Source of the DNA: UBA3263 sp964554665
GTDB taxonomy: Bacteria; Bacteroidota; Bacteroidia; Bacteroidales; Muribaculaceae
Direction of reading: 5' to 3'
DNA: 38,940 nt
Assembly (NCBI GenBank): GCA_964554665.1
Contig: CAZKPP010000014.1
Span: 1 to 38,940 of the forward strand
In this document: positions 15,421-23,105 of the stretch, piece by piece
How the letters are laid out: every line of letters starts with the position of its first letter
Numbering within the stretch: position 1 is the stretch's first letter
Translations under genes and position numbers: made by a program
The notes under the pieces: generated by a model
The model's database searches: none
What the model saw: the letters and a program-made list of their open reading frames with translations, nothing else
Told to the model about the DNA's origin: nothing

Positions 15421-15618
15421 TAAAGGCTCGGAGAGCCTATTTATGGTAAACCTCAGGCTTCAGCCTGAGGCCGGTCGTCGCCGACAAATAAGGGCGTCGG
15501 AGATGGCCTGTGTAAAACCGCAGCCACTAAGGGCATCTCCGACGCCCGGACGTAAAGAGCCTTGATGTCGCCAGACTAAAGTCAGGCGTTTACCATATTA
15601 AAGGCTCTCCGAGCCTAT
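15421..15618. repeat. nested inverted-repeat (REP/MITE-like) element
   Basis: This fills most of a 384-bp gap. Outer arms of about 30 bp (15422-15451 and 15588-15618) are nearly perfect inverted copies; each includes a small palindrome AGGCTC-NNN-GAGCCT (15424-15438, 15602-15616) and TATGGTAAAC/GTTTACCATA. Inside are the hairpin CCTCAGGCT-TC-AGCCTGAGG (15451-15470), a 14-bp inverted pair GGGCGTCGGAGATG/CATCTCCGACGCCC (15492-15505, 15534-15547) and a small hairpin (15572-15587). There is no ORF. This build suggests a non-autonomous mobile or structured-RNA element. No second copy was seen in the window. Confidence 0.75.
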
Positions 15619-15649
15619 TGATAATCATTTGACGAAGGAATCGCTATTT

Positions 15650-17281
15650 TCAGTGTAAAAGGGTTTTGTGGCCGTTGATGATGTAGAGGCCGCGGGTGGG
15701 GTTGCTGACGCGGCGGCCCTGCAGGTCGTAGACGGCGCCGCCGGCAGCCGGAGCAGCGATTTCGCGCAGCGATGCCTCGAAGTCGGCGTCGCGACCGATG
15801 CGGTTCTGGAACTTATTCCAGGGCGAGGTTGCCGCAATCTTTTCCTCGGCCGATGCCAAATAGTTCAGAGTCGCCGTCGCAGTAACCTTGGAGGGAAATC
15901 CTACCGATAGGGATACGGGTTCTTGGGCTAAATAGGTTACTGATATTAGTCCGTAACATCCGCCGAAGGCATTCGCGCTTAGGAAACTAAGATTAGTCGA
16001 TAATGTAAGGTGCGATAATTTAGTGCAGTTTCTAAAGGCTTCTCTGCCGATTTTTGTGACAGTGTTAGGGATGGTTATCGCTTTTATATCCGGGTTCGCA
16101 TAGAAGGCCATGGGCATAATCGTTGTTGTTGGTTCGGGTATGGCATAAGTGGTCTTTCCCGATGTGAACTGTACCAAAGAAGTGAAGTCTTTAGAAAAGA
16201 GTACACCATCAGTAGAGGCGTAGGCTGCGTTACTTTCAGCAACGGTTATGTTCATAAGATTTTTACAGCCGGCAAACGCACATTCGCCAATAAAAGCGGT
16301 GAATTCCGGAATGTAAACGTCGTTGATGCCCGTCATGGTGAAAGCCGAATCACCAATTTCCGTTACAGTTTCAGGTATTTCAATAGATTGTAGATTGAGA
16401 CATCCATAAAACGTTTTTGGCTCTATTATGCTAAGTTCTTTTGGAAGATTTATGGATGAAAGCTCTGTGCATTCCAGAAAGGCCTCCGATCCTATTTCGG
16501 TCACTGTTTGAGGAATTGACACAGAAATAAGCCCCGAACAATTAGAAAAAGTGCCTTGATTAATTTTTTTCAAATTTAAGGGAAGTATAATCTCATTTAG
16601 AGCTTTACAATCCGCAAAAGCCTCTTTGCCGAGTTCAACTACTTCATCAGGAATTTGGATAGTTTGCAATTTATTGCAGCCGAAAAAGGTGTTTGGCGCA
16701 ATGGTTTTAAGTGATGTAGGTAGTTTTAATTCAACTAGGTCGAAACACCCAGAAAAGGCTTCTTCTCCAATTGTTGTTACTGTTTCGGGTATTTCAAAGG
16801 ATTGGATACCACAGTTTTTGAACGTTCCGGGGTTTATTACGGTTAACGTTTTAGGAAGTTTAATGGAGCAAAGTTGCATACATGATAAAAAGGCTCGTTC
16901 GCCAATTTCCACAACGTCAGGTATGTTTATTGATTTAAGCTCTGAGCACATAGAAAAGGCGAATGAGCCAATTTTCGAAATTGTAGGCGGAAGAGTAACT
17001 GAAGTTACTTGTGTACAAAGATTGAAGGCTTTGTCTTTAATTTCGGTGACATAATAAATCTTACCCAAATACGTTACTGTCTCGGGGATCACAATATCTC
17101 CTTGATATCCAGGCCATTGAATAATATAGTCAGCTTTTCTTTGTGAGACTGCACATGTATTCTCTCCGGTTGTTACATACCGAATGTCGTCACAAATGAA
17201 GCTTGAATTCTCATTTTCCGATGCGACAACAGGACTTATAGAGTTTGCTGTTAATACGACAGCTAAAAATAATTTCTTCAT
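15650..17281 (-). CDS. BspA-type leucine-rich repeat surface protein with C-terminal sorting-type tail
   Basis: A 543-residue exported protein with a signal peptide (about 1-20) and at least a dozen LRR_5 (BspA-like) repeats of about 23 residues from about 60 to 440. Repeats have the pattern IPxxVTEIGxxAFxxCxxL. It ends with AVYDLQGRRV then GLYIINGHKT. BspA-like proteins commonly act as adhesins or ligand-binding surface proteins; the ligand here is unknown. It begins 7 nt after the protease gene stop, so both are probably cotranscribed. Base composition is AT-rich over the repeats (16 of 60 G+C in 16561-16620) but GC-rich over the tail (43 of 60 in 15721-15780). Confidence 0.9.
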   Translation of the reverse strand: MKKLFLAVVLTANSISPVVASENENSSFICDDIRYVTTGENTCAVSQRKADYIIQWPGYQGDIVIPETVTYLGKIYYVTEIKDKAFNLCTQVTSVTLPPTISKIGSFAFSMCSELKSINIPDVVEIGERAFLSCMQLCSIKLPKTLTVINPGTFKNCGIQSFEIPETVTTIGEEAFSGCFDLVELKLPTSLKTIAPNTFFGCNKLQTIQIPDEVVELGKEAFADCKALNEIILPLNLKKINQGTFSNCSGLISVSIPQTVTEIGSEAFLECTELSSINLPKELSIIEPKTFYGCLNLQSIEIPETVTEIGDSAFTMTGINDVYIPEFTAFIGECAFAGCKNLMNITVAESNAAYASTDGVLFSKDFTSLVQFTSGKTTYAIPEPTTTIMPMAFYANPDIKAITIPNTVTKIGREAFRNCTKLSHLTLSTNLSFLSANAFGGCYGLISVTYLAQEPVSLSVGFPSKVTATATLNYLASAEEKIAATSPWNKFQNRIGRDADFEASLREIAAPAAGGAVYDLQGRRVSNPTRGLYIINGHKTLLH

Positions 17282-17288
17282 GATATTC

Positions 17289-19751
17289 TTACCTCCTTCG
17301 TATAGTCTTTTTAGAATCTACGAGAACTCCATCAACGTATAAACTCGCTGTATAATACTCTTTAAATCCAATATTGGTTATGTCTAAAATATTTGTATGG
17401 TATCCGTTAGATATGTGATGTAAATAATAATAATCTCCGGACAAATTTGAGATAATTACATAAGCTTTATTCTTGGCATTTACCGAAGTGATAATTTTAC
17501 AAGTGCCATTCTCGTCTCCATCGACCAATTTTATTATTTCACCGGTAGATCGATCTCTAAGTCCTATGTTTTCAGAAAACAGCTGTTGCACAGATTCTAC
17601 TTCAATACCTTCAGTTGATCCATCGGCATAGCGTTGATATACGTAAATCCAAGGCTTAAAATTCTGCTTTGTGATACAGATGAGGAATTTATCAGGGAGA
17701 TTGGTTACCGTTATGTCATTATAAGCTGTCTTTATAATTGACCGTTCTGCGTTGCCTATGCGGCTTACTGCAATTTTACTGCCGGGTTCGTTGGCATTAA
17801 CGTTGATTGTTTTACCAGTTATTTCAATATCTATGTTGTCAAAAAACAGAGGAGACTCAGTAAAAATTGGCATTTCGGGGTCTCCAAGAGGATTTATACT
17901 GTATTGCAGCCATCGATATGGACTCCAGTCCTGCGCTTCACCTATCTTGTTATATTTTATTTGTGCTACCAATGAACCAAAATTCTTGTCGTCATTTGAT
18001 TCAAACAAGCGGTCGTAAAACTCCTGTTCGTAAAGAAATGATGGGTCATATAAAAGGTTAGTATTTGAAAAATATCCAGAGCGTGATGCTCCTAAATACC
18101 CCACAACCCCACTACTTTTGCCCAGAAAAAAGGCCTCACATAATGAAGTCGTATCTTTTTTAGGACGGTCGAAAGCACTTGAATAACAAGCGTTCGCCGT
18201 GACAATAATTGTATGTGCGGAATTGTGTTGTGCTGATGCATCCACGGCTGTATAACCTTTGGGGTCATAGGTGTTAATCTGTTGTGTATTCCAGTAGTTT
18301 GGTTCACCGTGAGTGACAATTTCTACAAAATTATACCCTTCTTGGAATCTTAAGTCTAACCTATCTGGAGAAAAGACCGGTGCATGGTCTACATCTGAAT
18401 TGTAGCCAAAAGAATTTTTTGTGTCAAATAAAAATTTCTGAGAACCGCTCCAATAGGGTTTTATGGTTGCTGCTAAGTCTAAAGCCTTTTGATTTGTGGA
18501 TATGTCTTCTCCTGGATTCATTTCGACACCTGCAAATAGCATTTTGCCAGTCCATTTAGGTGTCATCTCGTATGCGATTAGCCTGTCTATATAATTATTG
18601 ACAGAGGTTAAGTCGTCGAGTGGAACACGAGTTACGGCAAATGAAGGTGCCATTGATATCTCGTCTTCTGCCTCTCCATATATACCATTGCCATTCCTAT
18701 CCCAATCATTTTGATCATTTAAACACGCAAAGTATAGGTCGGTAGGTATTCGGCTGTCTATGGAATATGAAGAATCACCGGCACAGTACCTTGGCGGAAT
18801 CGTGTATGAACCACCTCCGAGAAGAACGAACTTTATTGGAGAATATTCTTCATAATTAGTCTCAGTTGAGAATATAGGAACGCTAAATGAGTGAAGATAG
18901 TTCTTAATCTTTTCTTGAATATCTTTGCCGGAGAAGTTGTTATCTATATATTCTTTGGTTTGTACTCTAGTGTAAATGCCTTTGTAGTTTTTCCATTGTG
19001 CGAGCCTTTCAAATGCGGGTTTCAATGCTTCTGATGTAATGATTTCGTAGGTATAATATACTCTCTTTGGCTCAATGTCTATTCCCGGAGGAGTAATCGG
19101 TCTGAGCTTTGTTGTATCGATAGGGAGCAGTCCGTTAGTCGAGGGTAGGAAGGAGGGGCGGGGAGTCAGGGCGTGGGTGGTTGCGGCGCTGAGTTTGGCA
19201 GCGGGAGCGTCGGAGTAGTTAACGGTCAGTTCGATTTCGTCGATAAGATAAAGCGAACGCGAGGCAGCATCGTAAACGAACGGAGTGCAAGCGAAGTGGA
19301 AGTCGGTAGCATTGGCCCACGGGCTACGGGTGCGATACTGGACGGCTTCAGTCGGGTAAGTCGAACCTTTGTAGAGACGAAGCGATGCGGGCGCAGAGAG
19401 TTTCTTAATCTCTTTTGAAGACACGATGCTTGGGGTCAGCGGAAGATTAACATCTTCGAAAATAAGGTGCTTTTCAACCACACGATACGTGAAGTCGCAG
19501 TTAGAGCCGGCGGGGCCGCTGACGATTACAGGGATTGACGGAAGGGCGGGAAGGCATGTGTCGGTCGGCATCGAAGCCGTGCCTTTAACATACTGAATGC
19601 GGTTGATTACATTGTTGGAACAATCAATTTTAAACATCGATTCGTCGAAGCGAACGTTGATTGTTTGGTTCAAAGGAGCGGCAAAAGTGGTTGCGCTAAA
19701 GCAAGTCACGATTGCGAATAAGCAAACGAGGTGAACGATTATTTTTTTCAT
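17289..19751 (-). CDS. gingipain-like cysteine protease (peptidase family C25), secreted
   Basis: An 820-residue exported protease. A signal peptide (1-about 25) is followed by a propeptide region (about 28-220) and a C25 catalytic domain (about 228-640). That domain has the family markers PTDLYFACL (336-344), DWDRNGNGIYGE (349-360), VTRVP (373-377), the catalytic His481 in VTHGEPNYW and Cys522 in TANACYSSAFD. A beta-rich C-terminal region ends ASLYVDGVLVDSKKT, resembling a type IX secretion sorting domain without the YDLQGRRV motif. Start 19751 is chosen at the signal peptide. The first 640 bp are GC-rich and the rest AT-rich. Substrate specificity cannot be assigned; a self-processing role is also possible. 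Confidence 0.9.
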   Translation of the reverse strand: MKKIIVHLVCLFAIVTCFSATTFAAPLNQTINVRFDESMFKIDCSNNVINRIQYVKGTASMPTDTCLPALPSIPVIVSGPAGSNCDFTYRVVEKHLIFEDVNLPLTPSIVSSKEIKKLSAPASLRLYKGSTYPTEAVQYRTRSPWANATDFHFACTPFVYDAASRSLYLIDEIELTVNYSDAPAAKLSAATTHALTPRPSFLPSTNGLLPIDTTKLRPITPPGIDIEPKRVYYTYEIITSEALKPAFERLAQWKNYKGIYTRVQTKEYIDNNFSGKDIQEKIKNYLHSFSVPIFSTETNYEEYSPIKFVLLGGGSYTIPPRYCAGDSSYSIDSRIPTDLYFACLNDQNDWDRNGNGIYGEAEDEISMAPSFAVTRVPLDDLTSVNNYIDRLIAYEMTPKWTGKMLFAGVEMNPGEDISTNQKALDLAATIKPYWSGSQKFLFDTKNSFGYNSDVDHAPVFSPDRLDLRFQEGYNFVEIVTHGEPNYWNTQQINTYDPKGYTAVDASAQHNSAHTIIVTANACYSSAFDRPKKDTTSLCEAFFLGKSSGVVGYLGASRSGYFSNTNLLYDPSFLYEQEFYDRLFESNDDKNFGSLVAQIKYNKIGEAQDWSPYRWLQYSINPLGDPEMPIFTESPLFFDNIDIEITGKTINVNANEPGSKIAVSRIGNAERSIIKTAYNDITVTNLPDKFLICITKQNFKPWIYVYQRYADGSTEGIEVESVQQLFSENIGLRDRSTGEIIKLVDGDENGTCKIITSVNAKNKAYVIISNLSGDYYYLHHISNGYHTNILDITNIGFKEYYTASLYVDGVLVDSKKTIRRR

Positions 19752-19772
19752 GTTTGAGGATTGTGGAAAATA

Positions 19773-19819
19773 AGATTGGATGCTTGAATGCTCGGAAGAA
19801 GACTTCAAACATCCAATCT
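19773..19819 (-). promoter_or_regulatory. long hairpin between the small secreted protein and the protease
   Basis: AGATTGGATG, one mismatch, then TTGAA (19773-19788) pairs with the matching arm at 19804-19819 around a loop of about 15 bases. On the minus-strand RNA it is followed by TATTTTCC. It could be a leaky terminator or an mRNA-stability or processing site that lowers protease output relative to the small protein. Confidence 0.5.
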
Positions 19820-19842
19820 CGGTTAAAATATTAAAATGACAA

Positions 19843-20229
19843 TTATAAACTGTTGTAAGTCGTGCCGTCAGCTAAGATTAGTTCAATCTGATCATCTTCA
19901 TGAAGATCAATATTAACTCCTTGAGCCAGTTCGGTTACCGTAAAAGAATATTCAGTGGTAGAATATGACGATGAAACGCGCAAAGTCGCAGTTTCGTTGG
20001 CTTCACTACATTCTATTGCCAAGGTAAGAACAGTTCCGTCATAATAACCGTAAAGCGGTTTGGCAGGCAATCTCTTAAAATCTCGATTACCGCTTTTCTT
20101 GATGAGAATAATTTGAGTAGTTTTCTTCCCTGGTTGTTCGGATGAATCCGTTGTAGCTGTGGCTGCAGTGGCAATAGGTGCCGTTGAAATTGCCAATAGG
20201 GCAAAAATTGAGTACAATACTTTTTTCAT
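19843..20229 (-). CDS. small secreted beta-rich protein (DUF3244-like)
   Basis: A 128-residue protein with a signal peptide ending near TAATA (about residue 22-25) and a predicted all-beta core. The features RLPAKPLYGYYDGTVLTLAI and the alternating strands resemble DUF3244, a small exported family of Bacteroidales whose function is not established; the assignment is tentative. It precedes the C25 protease on the same strand by 91 bp with a hairpin between. Small beta-barrel proteins beside secreted proteases can be inhibitors or chaperones, so that role is possible here but is inference. It is AT-rich like the protease body. Confidence 0.7.
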   Translation of the reverse strand: MKKVLYSIFALLAISTAPIATAATATTDSSEQPGKKTTQIILIKKSGNRDFKRLPAKPLYGYYDGTVLTLAIECSEANETATLRVSSSYSTTEYSFTVTELAQGVNIDLHEDDQIELILADGTTYNSL

Positions 20230-20260
20230 GTTGATGCTTTTGGGGATTAATGATTTGTTG

Positions 20261-20293
20261 CAAAGTTACGCATTCAGGCTTGAAACTATGCAA
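20261..20293 (-). promoter_or_regulatory. probable promoter of the secreted-protease unit
   Basis: Minus-strand -7 element TAACTTTG (20268-20261) with TTTTG at about 20295-20291; the spacer of 22 nt is longer than usual, so an activator may be needed. Direct repeats lie immediately upstream. Confidence 0.5.
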
Positions 20294-20411
20294 AATCGGC
20301 CCCAAAATAATCTAACAACAGCGAGTGCTAAATTTCTGAAAATCAGCCCCCATTTTAATTATAATCTAACGACGTGGTAAATACATCTAATTTCGCCCCA
20401 TTTTGAGGGGT
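20293..20411. repeat. direct repeats upstream of the protease-unit promoter
   Basis: Two related segments, AAATCGGCCCCAAAATAATC..AACAAC (20293-20319) and AAATCAGCCCCCATTTTAAT..AACGAC (20340-20373), share the AAATC-rGCCCC core and the AATCTAACnAC end. A third partial copy, TTTCGCCCCATTTTGAGGGG (20391-20410), also contains a CCCC/GGGG stem. They sit between the regulator gene's end and the promoter and look like tandem protein-binding sites; the third could instead terminate the regulator transcript. Confidence 0.45.
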
Positions 20412-20426
20412 GATGAGTGTATTTTA

Positions 20427-22031
20427 TTATAAGATGTCGAGGATTTGGTTTGCCAGTGGAGAGTCGAGCTGTAGGAGTCGTTTCTTTATTCGGCTTTTAG
20501 CATTGTAAACCGATGCCGGAGATTTGTCGGTGATGAAGCAAATAACTCTTGTTGAAATTCCAATGATGAAGAAATAGAGCATTCCCTTATCAGTGTCATT
20601 AAATCCTAAGTTATGTATCTCCTTTAGCAGGTCAGCATTGCTTTCGCTGAGGTATCGTTCAATTTCGGCAATTAATGCTTGAGGATTCTTTATTGAAAAA
20701 TTACTTTCGAGTTGTTTGACGAGTTCATTATTCCGTTTTGAGCTCAAGGTTGAGTCCAGATATAACTCGCCAAACTTATTTATCCATGAATATTGTTTAA
20801 GGAATATTATGGATATTTTTTGTTTCAAATTCTCGTTGTCAAGTAGGGAATCTGCGCTTCGTTGAGAGAGAGCCGCTACATTTTGATTGAGTTCGCCAAC
20901 TTTTTGTTGAGTTATATTATGAGTTATATTATAGGTGTACTTCAGTTTCTCATAATCCTGAATCAGAGCCTGCACTTGATTCTCTTTCTCAAGATTTCGG
21001 GCAATAGAGCGAATGCGAATATATCTTATAAAGATAATTAAGGAGGTTATTATTACACAGCTAATTATTAAAAGAAATATGTTTTTCTTGCGCTGTTGCT
21101 CAACTGACTGTTCGAGGCGCGTTGCTTTTTCGCGGTCAAAACGCTGTCGGGCTTCGGACAGATTGCTTAAAGTCATAGACAAAATATAATCATTTTGCTG
21201 TTCTATGATGTCATCTTTATGCTTTATCTGCTCATCTTTACTTAATTCCTCAAGGTTCTTTCGAGAAGCGATTACGTTTTCCGACATATCATAATTTATT
21301 TGTAAAAGAATCTGATATATCGAGTCGTATCTGCATGAATCGCCTTGATAAAAGTATGAAAGATACTTGATTTCTTGGGCTTGTTGAATTACATAAGGAC
21401 TCGACGATATGAATAGCGCGGAATCAGCATAAAGCATAGCTTCATTAAACCTCAACATTCCCATAAGCTCATTGCCTATATTGATATAAGCAAATTCAGT
21501 CCATTTTGAATTTTTGTTTGCTTTATCATGCCTAAGAGCTAATATTTCCCATTCATATGCTTCTTTTTCATTATATCCCGATGCATAAATTCTCGCAATC
21601 AGTGATTCTATGCGCGAAATATTTAAGGTGTCGCTTATCTCTACTGCAAGATCGTATGCAGTCAATGCGTCAATTAGAGCTGTACTGTAAAGATTGGCAT
21701 TATAGAAGACTCTACTCTTATAAAGATAGGCGAGCATTTTGCGGTAGGCGTCGTCGGAGTTGGCGTAGTAGTTGACGGCGATGGAGATCAGGGAGTCGGA
21801 GGTTACGTCGACGTAGTTTTTGTCGAGGGCCTGCGACAGCAGCAGGGCGTGGCGGGCGCGGGTTTCGCCGCTCAGGGCTGAGCCGTCGATTTGTTGGAGT
21901 ATGGTCAGGGCCGAGTCGGGGTGTTGCTCCATAATGGCTTCGGCGGCGTCTAAGCGGGGCGAGACCCGGGAGTTGGCGCAGCCGAGGGCAAGGAGCAGCA
22001 GCGAGAGCAATATGAGCAGATTATAGCGCAT
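20427..22031 (-). CDS. membrane-anchored TPR lipoprotein regulator with C-terminal HTH
   Basis: A 534-residue protein with a lipoprotein signal (LALGC, Cys18) and TPR-like helical repeats from about 25 to 250. A coiled-coil stretch precedes a single membrane helix (317-336), a second coiled coil (340-410) and a C-terminal LuxR-like helix-turn-helix (about 478-522: ISTRVICFITDKSPASVYNA). This layout recurs in Bacteroidetes TPR regulators, which are thought to sense outside signals and act on DNA inside. Start 22031 is chosen for the lipobox; the much longer open frame runs antisense to cysK. The downstream protease unit is a likely target (inference). The first ~100 codons are GC-rich, the rest AT-rich. 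Confidence 0.85.
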   Translation of the reverse strand: MRYNLLILLSLLLLALGCANSRVSPRLDAAEAIMEQHPDSALTILQQIDGSALSGETRARHALLLSQALDKNYVDVTSDSLISIAVNYYANSDDAYRKMLAYLYKSRVFYNANLYSTALIDALTAYDLAVEISDTLNISRIESLIARIYASGYNEKEAYEWEILALRHDKANKNSKWTEFAYINIGNELMGMLRFNEAMLYADSALFISSSPYVIQQAQEIKYLSYFYQGDSCRYDSIYQILLQINYDMSENVIASRKNLEELSKDEQIKHKDDIIEQQNDYILSMTLSNLSEARQRFDREKATRLEQSVEQQRKKNIFLLIISCVIITSLIIFIRYIRIRSIARNLEKENQVQALIQDYEKLKYTYNITHNITQQKVGELNQNVAALSQRSADSLLDNENLKQKISIIFLKQYSWINKFGELYLDSTLSSKRNNELVKQLESNFSIKNPQALIAEIERYLSESNADLLKEIHNLGFNDTDKGMLYFFIIGISTRVICFITDKSPASVYNAKSRIKKRLLQLDSPLANQILDIL

Positions 22032-22061
22032 AGATGTAGGCTCGGATAACGTAGCGACATG

Positions 22062-22069
22062 CAAATTTA
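22062..22069 (-). promoter_or_regulatory. -7 element of the TPR regulator gene
   Basis: TAAATTTG on the minus strand (22069-22062), about 31 bp before the start. No TTTG lies at the right distance, so only the -7 element is supported. It is back to back with the cysK promoter. Confidence 0.4.
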
Positions 22070-22101
22070 AGCAAAAAATTGCAATTATTGCGCTAATGTT
22101 A

Positions 22102-22131
22102 TTGGAAAAATAAAAATTGGATGTATATTTG
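22102..22131 (+). promoter_or_regulatory. promoter of cysK
   Basis: TTGG (22102-22105) and -7 element TATATTTG (22124-22131) separated by 19 nt. The transcript would start near 22137, giving a leader of about 24 nt. Confidence 0.75.
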
Positions 22132-22160
22132 CACCGTGAATTTAAAATAATCAGATAATT

Positions 22161-23105
22161 ATGAAAATTGCAAAGGATTTGACGCAGTTGATAGGCCGCA
22201 CTCCGCTGCTGGAGGTTGGTCGCCTGGCTGCCGCGGAGGGGCTGAAGGCCCGAGTACTTGTTAAGCTTGAATCGTTTAATCCGGGCGGCTCGGTGAAGGA
22301 TAGGGTTGCCCTGGCCATGGTTGAGGCCGCAGAGGCTGCGGGCTCGCTGAAGCCGGGGGCCACGATTATAGAGCCGACGAGCGGCAACACGGGCATAGGC
22401 CTGGCGTGGGTGGCATCGGTCAAGGGCTATAAGCTGGTGCTGACCATGCCCGACACCATGAGTCTTGAGCGCCGCAACCTGCTGAAGGCCTTGGGGGCAA
22501 CGCTGGTGCTGACCCCCGGCGCCGAGGGAATGAAGGGCGCCATAGCCAAGGCCGAGGAACTGCGCGCATCGACGCCCGGAGCTATTATTTTGCAACAGTT
22601 TGAAAACCCGGCGAACCCGCGGGCCCATGAGCGGACCACGGCCGAAGAGATTTGGGCCGACACGGAGGGCCGGGTAGACGTGTTTGTTGCCGGCGTAGGC
22701 ACCGGAGGCACTGTAAGCGGCACCTCGCGCGCCCTGAAGGCCCGCAACCCGAAGATTAGGGCCGTGGCGGTTGAGCCCGCCGACTCGGCGGTTATCAGCG
22801 GCCAAAAGCCCGGGCCGCACAAGATTCAGGGCATCGGCGCAGGGTTTATCCCCAAGAATTATGACCCGACGGCGGTTGACGAAGTCGTGACCGTTGACAA
22901 CGATGCCGCTATTGCCGCCTCACGTGCTCTGGCTCGCACGGAAGGAGTGTTGGCGGGGATTTCCTCGGGCGCGGCGCTTAGCGCGGCTCTGAGGCTTGCA
23001 AAACGCCCTGAAAACGAGGGTAAGACTATAGTGGCGCTGCTGCCCGACACCGGCGAGCGCTATCTGTCGACTGTTCTTTACGCTTTTGACGAGTATCCGC
23101 TATGA
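22161..23105 (+). CDS. cysK: cysteine synthase A (O-acetylserine sulfhydrylase)
   Basis: CysK makes L-cysteine from O-acetylserine and sulfide using pyridoxal phosphate in the cytoplasm. The 314-residue protein is of normal length. It has the PLP lysine Lys46 in PGGSVKDR, the substrate loop TSGNTG (73-78), the phosphate-binding loop GVGTGGT (178-184) and the C-terminal Ser-containing motif LPDTGERYLST. It has its own near-consensus promoter, divergent from the TPR regulator. Its stop overlaps the next start as ATGA, implying the downstream small membrane gene is translationally coupled. Confidence 0.97.
   Translation: MKIAKDLTQLIGRTPLLEVGRLAAAEGLKARVLVKLESFNPGGSVKDRVALAMVEAAEAAGSLKPGATIIEPTSGNTGIGLAWVASVKGYKLVLTMPDTMSLERRNLLKALGATLVLTPGAEGMKGAIAKAEELRASTPGAIILQQFENPANPRAHERTTAEEIWADTEGRVDVFVAGVGTGGTVSGTSRALKARNPKIRAVAVEPADSAVISGQKPGPHKIQGIGAGFIPKNYDPTAVDEVVTVDNDAAIAASRALARTEGVLAGISSGAALSAALRLAKRPENEGKTIVALLPDTGERYLSTVLYAFDEYPL

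Noticed and set aside
15421..15618. CRISPR array or tRNA-like element
   Set aside because: The repeats are inverted and nested, not regularly spaced direct repeats, and no cloverleaf with an anticodon was found.
20427..22031. Hybrid two-component or phosphorelay sensor
   Set aside because: No histidine-kinase, receiver or Y_Y_Y propeller motif; only TPR, a membrane helix, coiled coils and HTH.
22032..22820. Long N-terminal extension of the TPR regulator frame across cysK
   Set aside because: It is antisense to cysK; the lipobox signal at 22031 is the evident start.
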